This document shows positions 8,145 through 16,194 of a DNA stretch of 64,000 nt, piece after piece. Location: contig NZ_CP073653.1 of the NCBI RefSeq assembly GCF_018223745.1, forward strand, positions 1,665,001 through 1,729,000. Reading direction: 5' to 3'. Each line of letters starts with the position of its first letter. Position 1 is the stretch's first letter. A program made the position numbers and the translations under genes. The notes under the pieces were generated by a model. That model saw nothing but the letters and a program-made list of their open reading frames with translations. It ran no database searches and was not told the origin of the DNA. Source of the stretch: Clostridium beijerinckii (GTDB lineage: Bacteria; Bacillota; Clostridia; Clostridiales; Clostridiaceae).

Positions 8145-9404
8145 CACAAGTGTTGATTAACCAAATTTTTACTTTAAATTATTAACTTATTTTTGATATT
8201 TTTCAAAAATAAGTTAATAGATATATAGACTTCGACCTTAAGACTTTTTTTAAGCAATTTTCTTACAAATTGAATTAGTGATAATTTAACATATTTTAAA
8301 TTTTTAGTCGTTTCAACATAAGTAAATTGAAGCAAAACATAAGCTATCAATGATATGAAAAGTTGATTATAGACAGCATTTTCAGTTGTTCCAAATATTC
8401 TTTTTACATTCAAGTTTTGTTTTATAAATTTAAAGAAGGTTTCAATTTTCCAACGTTCCTTGTATATTTCTGCTATTTTTTCTGGAGTAATGTTCATTAG
8501 GTCAGTGCACACTTTTACTGATTTACCATAATAATCAGTAAATTCAACTACTCTAAATCTATTTTGAGTTTTTTTAGTCTCTTTTCCTAAATAACATGTA
8601 ACATCTCGAATTACAGAAGAATTTTCTACTACTCCTAAACTTCTCAATTTCTTTGGTTTTGAAAGTATTGTATTATTTTTTATTCTTATAACAAAAGATT
8701 GTTTTATTTCTTTAAACATATCAAATCTCTCATGATTTTCATAAGCCCTATCTTCAACTAAAATAGAGTGTACATCTATTAAACCTTCACCTATCGGTCC
8801 ATCATGCTTTTTAGCAATAGTTTCAATAACTTTTTGTGGTGTAAAGTCATTAATATTTAAAGATATATGAAGTTTTATTCCAGATTTCTTCCCATTAAAT
8901 TTTGCCCATTTAAGACGGTTTTCACCTACGGTCACGGTAGTTGAATCAATTGCTATTAATTGTTTTGGCAAATTTAGAATTCTTCGCATTCTACGATTAC
9001 ATTTAGAAACAATAATCTCAAATAAAGTTTTAGAAATTTTGTAATCTACCTTAGAGGCTTTTTTAGAAATAGTTGAATAATCAACTGGTGTTAGCCCTAC
9101 TGATTCCATATGCTCAACGCCATCCCTATAACTCTTATATTCATTCGTAGCTGCTGCAATAAAGAATTTTATTAAATCATATAATGTGAATTTTCTTGCA
9201 GTATCAACATATTCTAAAATTTTACTAAATTTTTCAACTTCCTTTTCACTTAAAAATGTTTGAAATATATCAAATATAGTGGTAGTATTTTTCATGAGGG
9301 CATTCTCCTTAAGTATTATTTTGGTTCGCACTTTAATATTACTACAGAATGACCTCATTTTTTATATATTTTCACTTCTATTTTTTGGTTAATCAACACA
9401 TATG
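8145..9404 (-). mobile_element. Complete IS4-family insertion sequence (1260 bp)
   Basis: Imperfect terminal inverted repeats begin CACAAGTGTTGATTAACC on the left and CATATGTGTTGATTAACC (read inward) on the right. The element is flanked by a direct repeat of GGAATTTAT (8136-8144 and 9405-9413). The uninterrupted sequence at 28.5 kb has this 9-mer once, which confirms both borders. It carries a single intact transposase gene and looks recent. Confidence 0.92.
8174..9295 (-). CDS. IS4-family DDE transposase
   Basis: A 373-residue transposase when read from ATG at 9295, which is preceded by AAGGAG; an in-frame ATG 21 codons further upstream has no good ribosome site. It has the three parts of the DDE core: LIAIDSTTVTV (first Asp), ILVEDRAYEN (second Asp) and YKERWKIETFFKFIKQN, the Y-(2)-R-(3)-E-(6)-K signature of the IS4 family. 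There is no frameshift or truncation. It fills almost the whole insertion sequence and is oriented opposite to hcp. Confidence 0.92.
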   Translation of the reverse strand: MKNTTTIFDIFQTFLSEKEVEKFSKILEYVDTARKFTLYDLIKFFIAAATNEYKSYRDGVEHMESVGLTPVDYSTISKKASKVDYKISKTLFEIIVSKCNRRMRRILNLPKQLIAIDSTTVTVGENRLKWAKFNGKKSGIKLHISLNINDFTPQKVIETIAKKHDGPIGEGLIDVHSILVEDRAYENHERFDMFKEIKQSFVIRIKNNTILSKPKKLRSLGVVENSSVIRDVTCYLGKETKKTQNRFRVVEFTDYYGKSVKVCTDLMNITPEKIAEIYKERWKIETFFKFIKQNLNVKRIFGTTENAVYNQLFISLIAYVLLQFTYVETTKNLKYVKLSLIQFVRKLLKKSLKVEVYISINLFLKNIKNKLII

Positions 9405-9632
9405 GGAATTTATATTACAATAAAATCTGTGGATAACTTAAAAAAGGTTGATTGACTAGTTTTTGTATTTTAAAAAGAATAAAAAAGAAATCTTATTCGC
9501 CTGCATAAAATGTTCTTATATGCAGCAGAGCTACCATTTCTGATGTGCAGATTTTTCTCACATGCGTTCGAAAAGGCAGATGCGTGAAAAAATCTCCGGC
9601 TCCACAGTCGCCTGCGATTTTGTTCTGCTTTT
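9405..9632 (+). repeat. Right part of the dispersed hairpin repeat
   Basis: It continues the repeat broken by the IS and matches 28540-28717 closely, including ATCTGTGGAT, AAGGTTGATT and CAGATTTTTCTCACATGCG. An extra stretch of about 44 bp lies after GCCTGC in this copy. AGATTTTTCTCACATGC pairs imperfectly with the later GATGCGTGAAAAAATCT, so the unit can form a hairpin. No coding capacity was found. Confidence 0.7.
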
Positions 9633-10029
9633 AAAAGAATTTATTTTAAATTTTAATATCCTTTTAAGGATGAAGCAGATATTCAGCGATCTATTTTCAA
9701 TAATAGAGAAATTTTCATATTTTTATATATTTATAGATTAATATTTTTATATAAAAATATAAAAATATGAAAAAATATAAAAATAAATATATGTTTATAT
9801 ATTCCTATAAACATTTTTTTCTATATAAATATGAAAATATATAAATATTTATAGGAAACATCAGGGGTAAGAGAGTAGAGAAGATTAAATAATAGAGAAA
9901 CTACTTAGTGACTGCGTAAAATGAACTTTTAATATTTAAAGCAATTTTGAGAGCCTAAATAGTGTTAAGTATTATGCAAAAAATCTTATCATAAATTATT
10001 TTTTAAATATTCATAAAGACAAAAAACCA
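9633..10029. other. AT-rich palindromic intergenic stretch
   Basis: The part from about 9711 to 9865 is almost pure A/T and full of inverted repeats, for example TTTTCATATTTTTATAT with ATATAAAAATATGAAAA. I see no gene here. Confidence 0.4.
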
Positions 10030-10067
10030 TAGATAAACCTATCATACAATAAGTTTATCTACAGTCC
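10023..10067 (-). terminator. Terminator of the minus-strand RNA
   Basis: On the minus strand TAGATAAAC and GTTTATCTA pair around a 14-nt loop and are followed by TGGTTTTTTG. Confidence 0.7.
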
Positions 10068-10266
10068 TTAAATAAAGAAAATAACAATCAAACCTTATTG
10101 CAACAGACTAACATAATTGCAATTTTCGCGTAACCCTACAATAACTAATCAATTATAGAAAACTCTAACTATAGGATTGCATCTTTATTTCTCAAGTTAA
10201 GTCTTTTGACTCTATATTGAGAAGGCATATTCATTCTTGAATATTTAATGCTTAACTGCTAACTTC
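10030..10266 (-). ncRNA. Probable structured non-coding RNA (unidentified class)
   Basis: On the minus strand a promoter-like TTGACT (10302-10297) with TAAGAT 18 bp on is followed by about 235 nt with strong folding potential, then a terminator (TAGATAAAC / GTTTATCTA, then TTTTTT) near 10067-10023. The predicted 5' end AAGAAGTTAGCAGTT can pair with 3' sequence GATTGTTATTTTCTT, closing the molecule. Inside are a TTCTCAA/TTGAGAA hairpin and a GCATATTC-type hairpin. There is no ORF. Length and a closed multi-branched shape recall 6S or raiA-type RNAs, but I cannot identify the class. Confidence 0.5.
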
Positions 10267-10468
10267 TTTATAATCTTAATGTGCCCCTAATTATGTAGTC
10301 AATACTATGAAGTTAATAGTTATACTGGAAATTTATCTTAATAAATTTATCAAATGGTAGATTATTTTTTACACATAAAATTTATAAGTTTATGTTAATT
10401 TATTAAATACATGATAATGCAATATTAGTTGAAAGAGAAGCATATGGAGTTTATTCAAATATATTTAT

Positions 10469-10503
10469 AAAAGTACACAGAAAAATTTCTGTACTTTTTT
10501 ATA
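10469..10503 (+). terminator. Terminator-like hairpin without an obvious gene
   Basis: AAGTACACAGAAA and TTTCTGTACTT pair and run into TTTTTAT. There is no ORF in the 400 bp upstream on this strand, so it may end a small transcript or act as a leader element of the next gene 110 bp downstream. Confidence 0.65.
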
Positions 10504-10612
10504 TCCTCATAAAATCTTCATAACTTTATATTATAATCTATATATGTAATTTGAGTTATGATTTAAAATTCATCACTGTCTATAATAAGCAGCGATTTAT
10601 TAGGAGGAGATT

Positions 10613-12433
10613 ATGGGTATTAAGAGGGAGAATATTAAAGTTTATGATATGACATGTACGTCTTGTGAAAATAGAGTGGAAAGAGCTTTAATGAAAATTG
10701 ATGGAGTTTTAAATGCTATGGCTAGCTATAGTGCACAGCAGGTAACGGTTGAATATGATAGCAAGCTTTGCAGTATGGAACAATTAAAAGAAGCTATTAA
10801 TAAGGCGGGTTATAGTACAAAAAATTCGGTTAGCTTAAAATTTGCTGGCTTTTTAGTTATAGCGGCAGCAGTCTTACTTCTTGGCAATTCAACAGCAGGA
10901 TTTGATATGAGTGCTAAGCTGAATAATGCGTCTTATGTGGTGTTATTTATTGTTGGAATGCTTACATCTATACATTGTGTTGGCATGTGCGGTGGAATAA
11001 TGCTTACACAAAGTTTATCTAAAAATAGTATTATAGATGAAAAAGAGAATAGATTTAAAGCTTTAAAGCCTTCGATTTTATATAATGCTGGAAGAGTAAC
11101 CTCATATACAATTATAGGTGGTATTGTAGGTGCATTGGGTTCTGTTTTATCGCTATCACTTAATGTAAAAGCTGGATTGCAAATATTTGCAGGATTATTT
11201 ATGGTAATAATGGGATTAAATATGACAGGCTTTTCTTTATTTAGAAAGCTTAATATTAAGCTGCCATGGTCCTCTTGCAAAATTAAAAATAAACCTAAGG
11301 CTCCGTTTTTAGTTGGTATGTTAAATGGGTTAATGCCATGCGGTCCACTTCAGACAATGCAGCTTTATGCATTAGGTACCGGTAGTGCCATAAATGGAGC
11401 AATATCAATGTTTTTATTTTCACTCGGAACAGTTCCTTTGATGCTTATATTTGGTGCTGTATCAGGTTTTTTAAGTAAGGGATATACGAAACAACTTTTA
11501 AAATTTAGTGGGATTTTAGTAGTAGTACTTGGATTAATAATGGGGAATAGGGGATTAGCTCTTGCTGGAGTTGGAATTCCAAATGCTAGTACACTAGCAC
11601 AAAATTTTTCTGGAGATGGAGCTCAAGCCGCGCAATCCAATATAGGTAAGGCGACGATAGAAAATGGAGTTCAAGTAATTAGAATGACAGCAGATAATAA
11701 TGGATATACTCCTAATGCATTTTACGTACAAAAAGATATGCCTGTTAAGTGGATAATTACAGGAAATCAAATAAATTCTTGTAATAATGCAGTAGTAGTG
11801 CCATCACTTAACATCCAAAAAACATTAAAATCTGGAGAAAATGTTATAGAATTTACACCTAAAGACGGGGACATAAACTTTAGCTGTTGGATGGGAATGA
11901 TAAGAGGGATAATTAAAGTTACAGATAATCTTGATTCAGTGGATACATCGAAAGCAGATTCATCAATTCCGGCTCCTAGTAGTGGGATGAGTTGCTGTAC
12001 AGGAACTTCAGCAAGTAATACTCCTCAAGCTCCAAGTATATATGGTAATGATTTGAGTAAAGTTTCTACTGATAGGTTGATTAAAAAAGCTAATATTTCA
12101 GGAGACACCCAAAATCTAAGTATAAAGGGAACTGGTTATGAATTTGAACCACTTGTAGCAGTTCTACAAAAAGGCATAAAGACTAAACTTTCTGTAGATC
12201 TTAATTCCTTTGATAAGGCTGATGGAGTTTTCATAATATATAATGCAGATAGTGGAGACGAGGTAACTACTTTTACAGGTAGAAAAGATGTAGTAAATGT
12301 GGAATTTAATATAGACAAGAGTGGAACATACGTAATTGTTAAAGACAATGTAGTTGCAATGGGAATAGAAGTTACAGATTCATTAAAAACTGTAAATTTA
12401 GATGAAGTTCGTAAGAAACTTATAAATGAATAA
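10613..12433 (+). CDS. HMA - DsbD_2/SafE-type membrane - cupredoxin-like fusion protein
   Basis: A 606-residue multidomain protein. Residues 5-70 are a heavy-metal-associated domain with MTCTSCENR. Residues 75-320 form a polytopic SafE/DsbD_2-type membrane domain with HCVGMCGGIMLTQ (about 119-131) and NGLMPCGPLQ (about 240-249). Residues 345-430 resemble a cupredoxin with ITGNQINSCNN and INFSCWMGM as possible copper ligands. A CSC-type MSCCTG motif and a further outer beta domain end it. Related proteins handle copper or supply it to oxidases; a role in copper handling is inferred. AGGAGG precedes the ATG. It is monocistronic. Confidence 0.85.
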   Translation: MGIKRENIKVYDMTCTSCENRVERALMKIDGVLNAMASYSAQQVTVEYDSKLCSMEQLKEAINKAGYSTKNSVSLKFAGFLVIAAAVLLLGNSTAGFDMSAKLNNASYVVLFIVGMLTSIHCVGMCGGIMLTQSLSKNSIIDEKENRFKALKPSILYNAGRVTSYTIIGGIVGALGSVLSLSLNVKAGLQIFAGLFMVIMGLNMTGFSLFRKLNIKLPWSSCKIKNKPKAPFLVGMLNGLMPCGPLQTMQLYALGTGSAINGAISMFLFSLGTVPLMLIFGAVSGFLSKGYTKQLLKFSGILVVVLGLIMGNRGLALAGVGIPNASTLAQNFSGDGAQAAQSNIGKATIENGVQVIRMTADNNGYTPNAFYVQKDMPVKWIITGNQINSCNNAVVVPSLNIQKTLKSGENVIEFTPKDGDINFSCWMGMIRGIIKVTDNLDSVDTSKADSSIPAPSSGMSCCTGTSASNTPQAPSIYGNDLSKVSTDRLIKKANISGDTQNLSIKGTGYEFEPLVAVLQKGIKTKLSVDLNSFDKADGVFIIYNADSGDEVTTFTGRKDVVNVEFNIDKSGTYVIVKDNVVAMGIEVTDSLKTVNLDEVRKKLINE

Positions 12434-12448
12434 AGAATAAATGAGAAT

Positions 12449-12491
12449 TAGGGCTGGTATATATCAAATTAATGTATATCAGTCTTTTTTT
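12449..12491 (+). terminator. Terminator of the copper-domain fusion gene
   Basis: GGCTGGTATAT and ATGTATATCAGTC pair with one or two mismatches and end in a run of seven T. Confidence 0.8.
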
Positions 12492-12535
12492 GGTTAATTA
12501 GGATATACATTGAAGATATTTATTATAAGCAGATA

Positions 12536-12636
12536 ATATATGTTGCAATTCACAGTGCACATTTCGCAATTACATCTAAAATTCTTGCAATATTTTTAGA
12601 ATTATGATGAAGAATTGTTTTTGCAATATATATATA
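12536..12636 (-). repeat. MITE-like dispersed repeat, copy 2 (inverted)
   Basis: The reverse-oriented copy of the element at 1880-1990, with ends ATATATGTTGCAATTCAC and TTTTTGCAATATATATATA. It sits just after a terminator and upstream of the subtilase gene. Confidence 0.75.
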
Positions 12637-12776
12637 ATAAAAAATAAAGAATTTCACAAAATCGACACAATTATGATGTATTATTATTTAACAATTAGGT
12701 AAATGAAGTTTATAAAAGGTATTATTGTTCATAATTAAAGATATAAGTAAGTAACTATGATTTAAGGAGGTTTTTT

Positions 12777-14039
12777 ATGAGAAGTAAGTTAGCTAAATTT
12801 ATAATAATTGCAGCTTCAATATTTACATTAGTTTCTATTTCAGATTACTTACCTAGAAATAATGGCATGAATAGTACGAGTAATAGTGTAAGCAATTTTG
12901 TAAAATCACTAAGAAGCGGTGATTTAGATAGCCTTCTAAGTAGTGTGAAAGATATAATAAGTGTTGATAAAAATAATAATAATAATAAATATAACTTAGT
13001 GTCACCAAAAGATCTAGAACAATACATTTTAGATGGAATTGGTGATATAAAAGGGATTAAAATAATCAATGAGCCTAAAATTATAAAAATAATAAAACCG
13101 ATACAGAAGACTCCGGTAAAAAGTGATTTTAGATTAGGAGAGATAAATGAAAATACTAATAAAGCTGTAAATGATCCTGGATATAAGTATGAGTGGTATA
13201 TAAGCTATACAGAGGCGGATAAAGCATGGCCTCTAATAAAACAAAAAAGAGAAATTAATGTAGCGGTTTTAGATACAGGAGTAGATTACACACATCCAGA
13301 TTTAAAAAATAGAGTATTAAAGAGCAAGGGGTATAATTTTGTAGATAATAATTCTGATACTATGGATGACAATGGTCATGGTACTCATGTATCAGGAATA
13401 ATAGCTGCAAATGCTAATGACAATATTGGTATAGCAGGAATTGATGGGACATTAGATGTAAAAATAATTCCGATAAAAGTATTAGATAGCAATGGGGAAG
13501 GGGATATAAATGATATAGTTAAGGGTATTAAATATGCTGCAGACAACGGAGCTGATATAATCAATTTGAGTTTTGGAGCTAATGAGAAGAGTAAATTAAT
13601 TGCAGAAGCAATAAGTTATGCTAAGAGTAAAGGAGTATTTGTTGTAGCTGCGGCTGGTAATGATAATGAAGATAGTGATAATATAAGTCCAGCTGGAGAC
13701 GGAGCTTTTACAGTAGCTGCAATGAGTTATAATTATAAAAAGGCCTCGTTTTCTGATTATGGTAATTGTATAAAAGTTTCAGCGCCAGGAGTGGAAATAT
13801 TAAGCACAGTTCCAGGTGGTTACGAAGCATGGGATGGAACAAGTATGGCAGCACCAGTAGCAACAGGAATAGCAGCTATGGTTAAAGCAGAAGATCCTAA
13901 TTTATCTCCAAGTCAGATTGAAGATGTTTTAGATAGTACTGCAAAGGATATTATGTCCAAAGGTAAGGATAAGCAATCAGGATATGGACTTATAGATGCT
14001 TATAATGCTATCAAAAAAGTGAAGCAATTAGAAAAGTAA
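12777..14039 (+). CDS. Secreted subtilisin-like serine protease (S8)
   Basis: A 420-residue subtilase with an N-terminal membrane or signal segment (residues 5-22) and a pro-region to about residue 135. The triad is complete: Asp166 in VAVLDTGVD, His201 in NGHGTHVSG and Ser356 in DGTSMAAP, with oxyanion Asn295 in AAGND. It should be an exported or surface protease. AAGGAGG precedes the ATG. It is unrelated in close sequence to the two Csp-type proteases near 35 and 39 kb. A small Met-rich ORF follows immediately. Confidence 0.93.
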   Translation: MRSKLAKFIIIAASIFTLVSISDYLPRNNGMNSTSNSVSNFVKSLRSGDLDSLLSSVKDIISVDKNNNNNKYNLVSPKDLEQYILDGIGDIKGIKIINEPKIIKIIKPIQKTPVKSDFRLGEINENTNKAVNDPGYKYEWYISYTEADKAWPLIKQKREINVAVLDTGVDYTHPDLKNRVLKSKGYNFVDNNSDTMDDNGHGTHVSGIIAANANDNIGIAGIDGTLDVKIIPIKVLDSNGEGDINDIVKGIKYAADNGADIINLSFGANEKSKLIAEAISYAKSKGVFVVAAAGNDNEDSDNISPAGDGAFTVAAMSYNYKKASFSDYGNCIKVSAPGVEILSTVPGGYEAWDGTSMAAPVATGIAAMVKAEDPNLSPSQIEDVLDSTAKDIMSKGKDKQSGYGLIDAYNAIKKVKQLEK

Positions 14040-14044
14040 TATAA

Positions 14045-14155
14045 ATGAAGTTAATGATGATATTAATGATGATTATGATGTTTAAAGGTGGTAAAAATGA
14101 AAAGTGCTGTGAAAGAAATGAAGAAGTTGACAATAATTCTAATACAATAGAGTAG
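14045..14155 (+). CDS. Possible 36-residue Met-rich membrane peptide
   Basis: An ORF starting 5 bp after the protease stop. It begins with a hydrophobic, Met-rich segment (MKLMMILMMIMM) followed by a charged, Cys-containing tail (FKGGKNEKCCERNEE). No good ribosome site is visible, although translational coupling to the protease is possible. It could also be a chance ORF. Confidence 0.3.
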   Translation: MKLMMILMMIMMFKGGKNEKCCERNEEVDNNSNTIE

Positions 14156-14183
14156 GTTACGTTTTTTATAGATAAATTATATT

Positions 14184-14231
14184 TAAGGAAGTTAATCAAT
14201 AATTTACATAATGATTAGCTTCTTTTTTTGT
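14184..14231 (+). terminator. Terminator of the subtilase unit
   Basis: GGAAGTTAATCA and TGATTAGCTTC pair with one bulge and are followed by TTTTTTT. Confidence 0.8.
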
Positions 14232-14292
14232 TTCATGACAAAATATAACTTGTAATCATATTATATATTAAAAAGTTTTAGGAGAAAAATCA

Positions 14293-15522
14293 ATGAATGA
14301 TGCTTTGAAAAGTTGTCCCTTTACACTAAATACTACTAGAATTTGTGCTGATGATGAATTAGATACTTCTATAGAAATATCTAAAATTGGTTTTAATAAT
14401 ATGAAACCAAATGCTGTGATTTTAGTCAATAAAGATGAAGTTTTTGATGGAATTGCAGCAACATCCTTAGTTCATTTTCCAATTAATGCATCACTTTTGT
14501 TTACTGATGGTAATAGTTTAAATGAAAAAACTTTAGGAGAAATTGAGAGATTATCCCCTAAGGGATATAATGGGGTACAAGTAATTTTAGTCGGTAATAT
14601 TTCTAAAAATGTATCTTTTGCATTAAATGATCATGGTTATAAAACAAAGCATATATCGGGTCGCAATTATTACGATACTGCATGCATAATATCTAGGATA
14701 AGAAAAGAATTTAATAATATTCTTATAATTTCAGGGGAAGATTATTCAGAAGGAATTATTGCGGGGTATTGGTCTGCACATCATGGAGATCCTATTCTAT
14801 TTGTACAAAGAAACAGAATTCCTAATTGTACTATTGATGCAATCAAGAAAATGAATGATATCAATATTTATATAATTGGTTCAACTAAAACAATATCAAA
14901 AGATGTTGAATACTATTTGTCGGGATTAGATAATGTTAAAAGGGTAGACAGAATTGGCGGGGAAAATCCATACGAAATAGCAGTTAATTTTTCTAGATAT
15001 AATGATACGAAAACTGATTTTGGGTGGGGACGAAATTATAGAGGAGGTCATGCTTTTACGTTTGGACAACTTAATGAGCCAATGAAAATTATTGCTAGTG
15101 TAGTATTTGCTCATATGGGAAAACATACTCCGCTTCTTTTAATTGAAAAAGATAAAATACCAGAAGTGGTAAATAGATATATTAACTTAATTAAACCTAT
15201 ACAGCCCAAAGGAATGCCAAAGCCTCCATTTATGCACGGTTTTATATTAGGGGATGTTTCAAATATAAGTTATAAAGCACAAAAAATGATTGAAGGAATG
15301 CTTTCTATTGATCAGCACATGATGGATAATGAAAATATGGAAGGTATGACGGGGAAAATGAAAGATAATGTTATGAATGCTGATAAAGAAAATATGATAA
15401 TAAATAATGGTATGCAAGATATGAATGAAAATATAAAACATGATTCTATATATGACAAGGATTATATATTTGAATGGAGGAATTTGGGCTATAGAAAAGT
15501 TAATGTAGACGAAATACTATAA
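14293..15522 (+). CDS. Cell-wall-binding repeat 2 (CWB2) protein without signal peptide
   Basis: A 409-residue protein with CWB2 repeats: NAVILVNKDEVFDGIAATSL (about 37-56), SGRNYYDTACIISRI and ILIISGEDYSEGIIAGYWSA, GSTKTISKDVEYYL and RIGGENPYEIAV. CWB2 domains bind anionic wall polymers in exported clostridial proteins, but this product begins MNDALKSCPFTLNTTR with no signal or membrane segment. Its tail from about residue 335 is unusually rich in Met and Asn (HMMDNENMEGMTGKM). Export by another route, or an internal or spore role, is possible. AGGAG precedes the ATG, and the next gene follows after 73 bp. Confidence 0.82.
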   Translation: MNDALKSCPFTLNTTRICADDELDTSIEISKIGFNNMKPNAVILVNKDEVFDGIAATSLVHFPINASLLFTDGNSLNEKTLGEIERLSPKGYNGVQVILVGNISKNVSFALNDHGYKTKHISGRNYYDTACIISRIRKEFNNILIISGEDYSEGIIAGYWSAHHGDPILFVQRNRIPNCTIDAIKKMNDINIYIIGSTKTISKDVEYYLSGLDNVKRVDRIGGENPYEIAVNFSRYNDTKTDFGWGRNYRGGHAFTFGQLNEPMKIIASVVFAHMGKHTPLLLIEKDKIPEVVNRYINLIKPIQPKGMPKPPFMHGFILGDVSNISYKAQKMIEGMLSIDQHMMDNENMEGMTGKMKDNVMNADKENMIINNGMQDMNENIKHDSIYDKDYIFEWRNLGYRKVNVDEIL

Positions 15523-15595
15523 TTTTGGGCTATAAATTATCACAATCCTTCTTGGTTTTGAATAAAATAATATTTGGAAGGAGATGGTTTAAAGA

Positions 15596-15952
15596 ATGGA
15601 TGTAGAAAAAGATAACTACAGAGATTTAAGAGGCCTATATGATAATTGCAAAAAATACATGTATTACGGAGCAACTTTAATAATGACAGATGGAAGTACA
15701 TTTGATGGAATTATTGAAAATGTAGATGGAGATAATGTTTCAGTATTAATCGGTGAAGACGTAATAGAGAAAGAGAGTGAAGGAAACTCTAATCAGCAAA
15801 GGCAATATGGAAGATATGGTTATAACCCTAGATTTAGACGTTACAGACGTAGAAATTTCCCACTTTCTGCTTTGGCAGAAGTAGCTTTGTTGCCTTATAT
15901 CGCTCCACCAGTACCTTATCCTTATTATCCGTACCCTTACTATCCTTATTAG
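15596..15952 (+). CDS. Small Sm-like protein with Arg-rich and Pro/Tyr tail
   Basis: A 118-residue protein of unknown function. Residues 22-60 (YGATLIMTDGSTFDGIIENVDGDNVSVLI in parts) resemble the strand pattern of an LSm/Sm barrel. An Arg/Tyr-rich segment (YGYNPRFRRYRRRN) and a short hydrophobic stretch follow, and the end is a PYPYYPYPYYPY-type tail like those of spore coat proteins. GGAGATGG precedes the start. The Sm-like call is from pattern only; a spore-surface role is equally possible. Confidence 0.65.
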   Translation: MDVEKDNYRDLRGLYDNCKKYMYYGATLIMTDGSTFDGIIENVDGDNVSVLIGEDVIEKESEGNSNQQRQYGRYGYNPRFRRYRRRNFPLSALAEVALLPYIAPPVPYPYYPYPYYPY

Positions 15953-16026
15953 AGATATACTTAAAGAAGAAGCCTAATAGATAAAATATATAACTTTGTT
16001 AGAAACATGTGCATTTATAATATTGT

Positions 16027-16057
16027 GTAGGCAATTGTTTAATAAGAACAATTGCCA
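16027..16057. terminator. Hairpin between convergent genes
   Basis: GGCAATTGTT and AACAATTGCC pair perfectly around a 7-nt loop. It lies between convergent units; the T-run is short, so termination is plausible, not certain. Confidence 0.55.
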
Positions 16058-16194
16058 TTTGTACTAATAAGCATAATGCAGGATTCAACAAATATCTATA
16101 TTTTTAAAAATTATTATAACCATTAGATTTATTTAAAAAATGAGCTAAATAAATAGTTTAACGTGAACTATTTGATGTTTTCTAAGTTTGCCAG

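Noticed and set aside
9482-9632. CRISPR or tRNA-like structure in the repeat near 9.5 kb
   Set aside because: There are no regularly spaced direct repeats and no cloverleaf; it is a single hairpin repeat also found at 28.6 kb.
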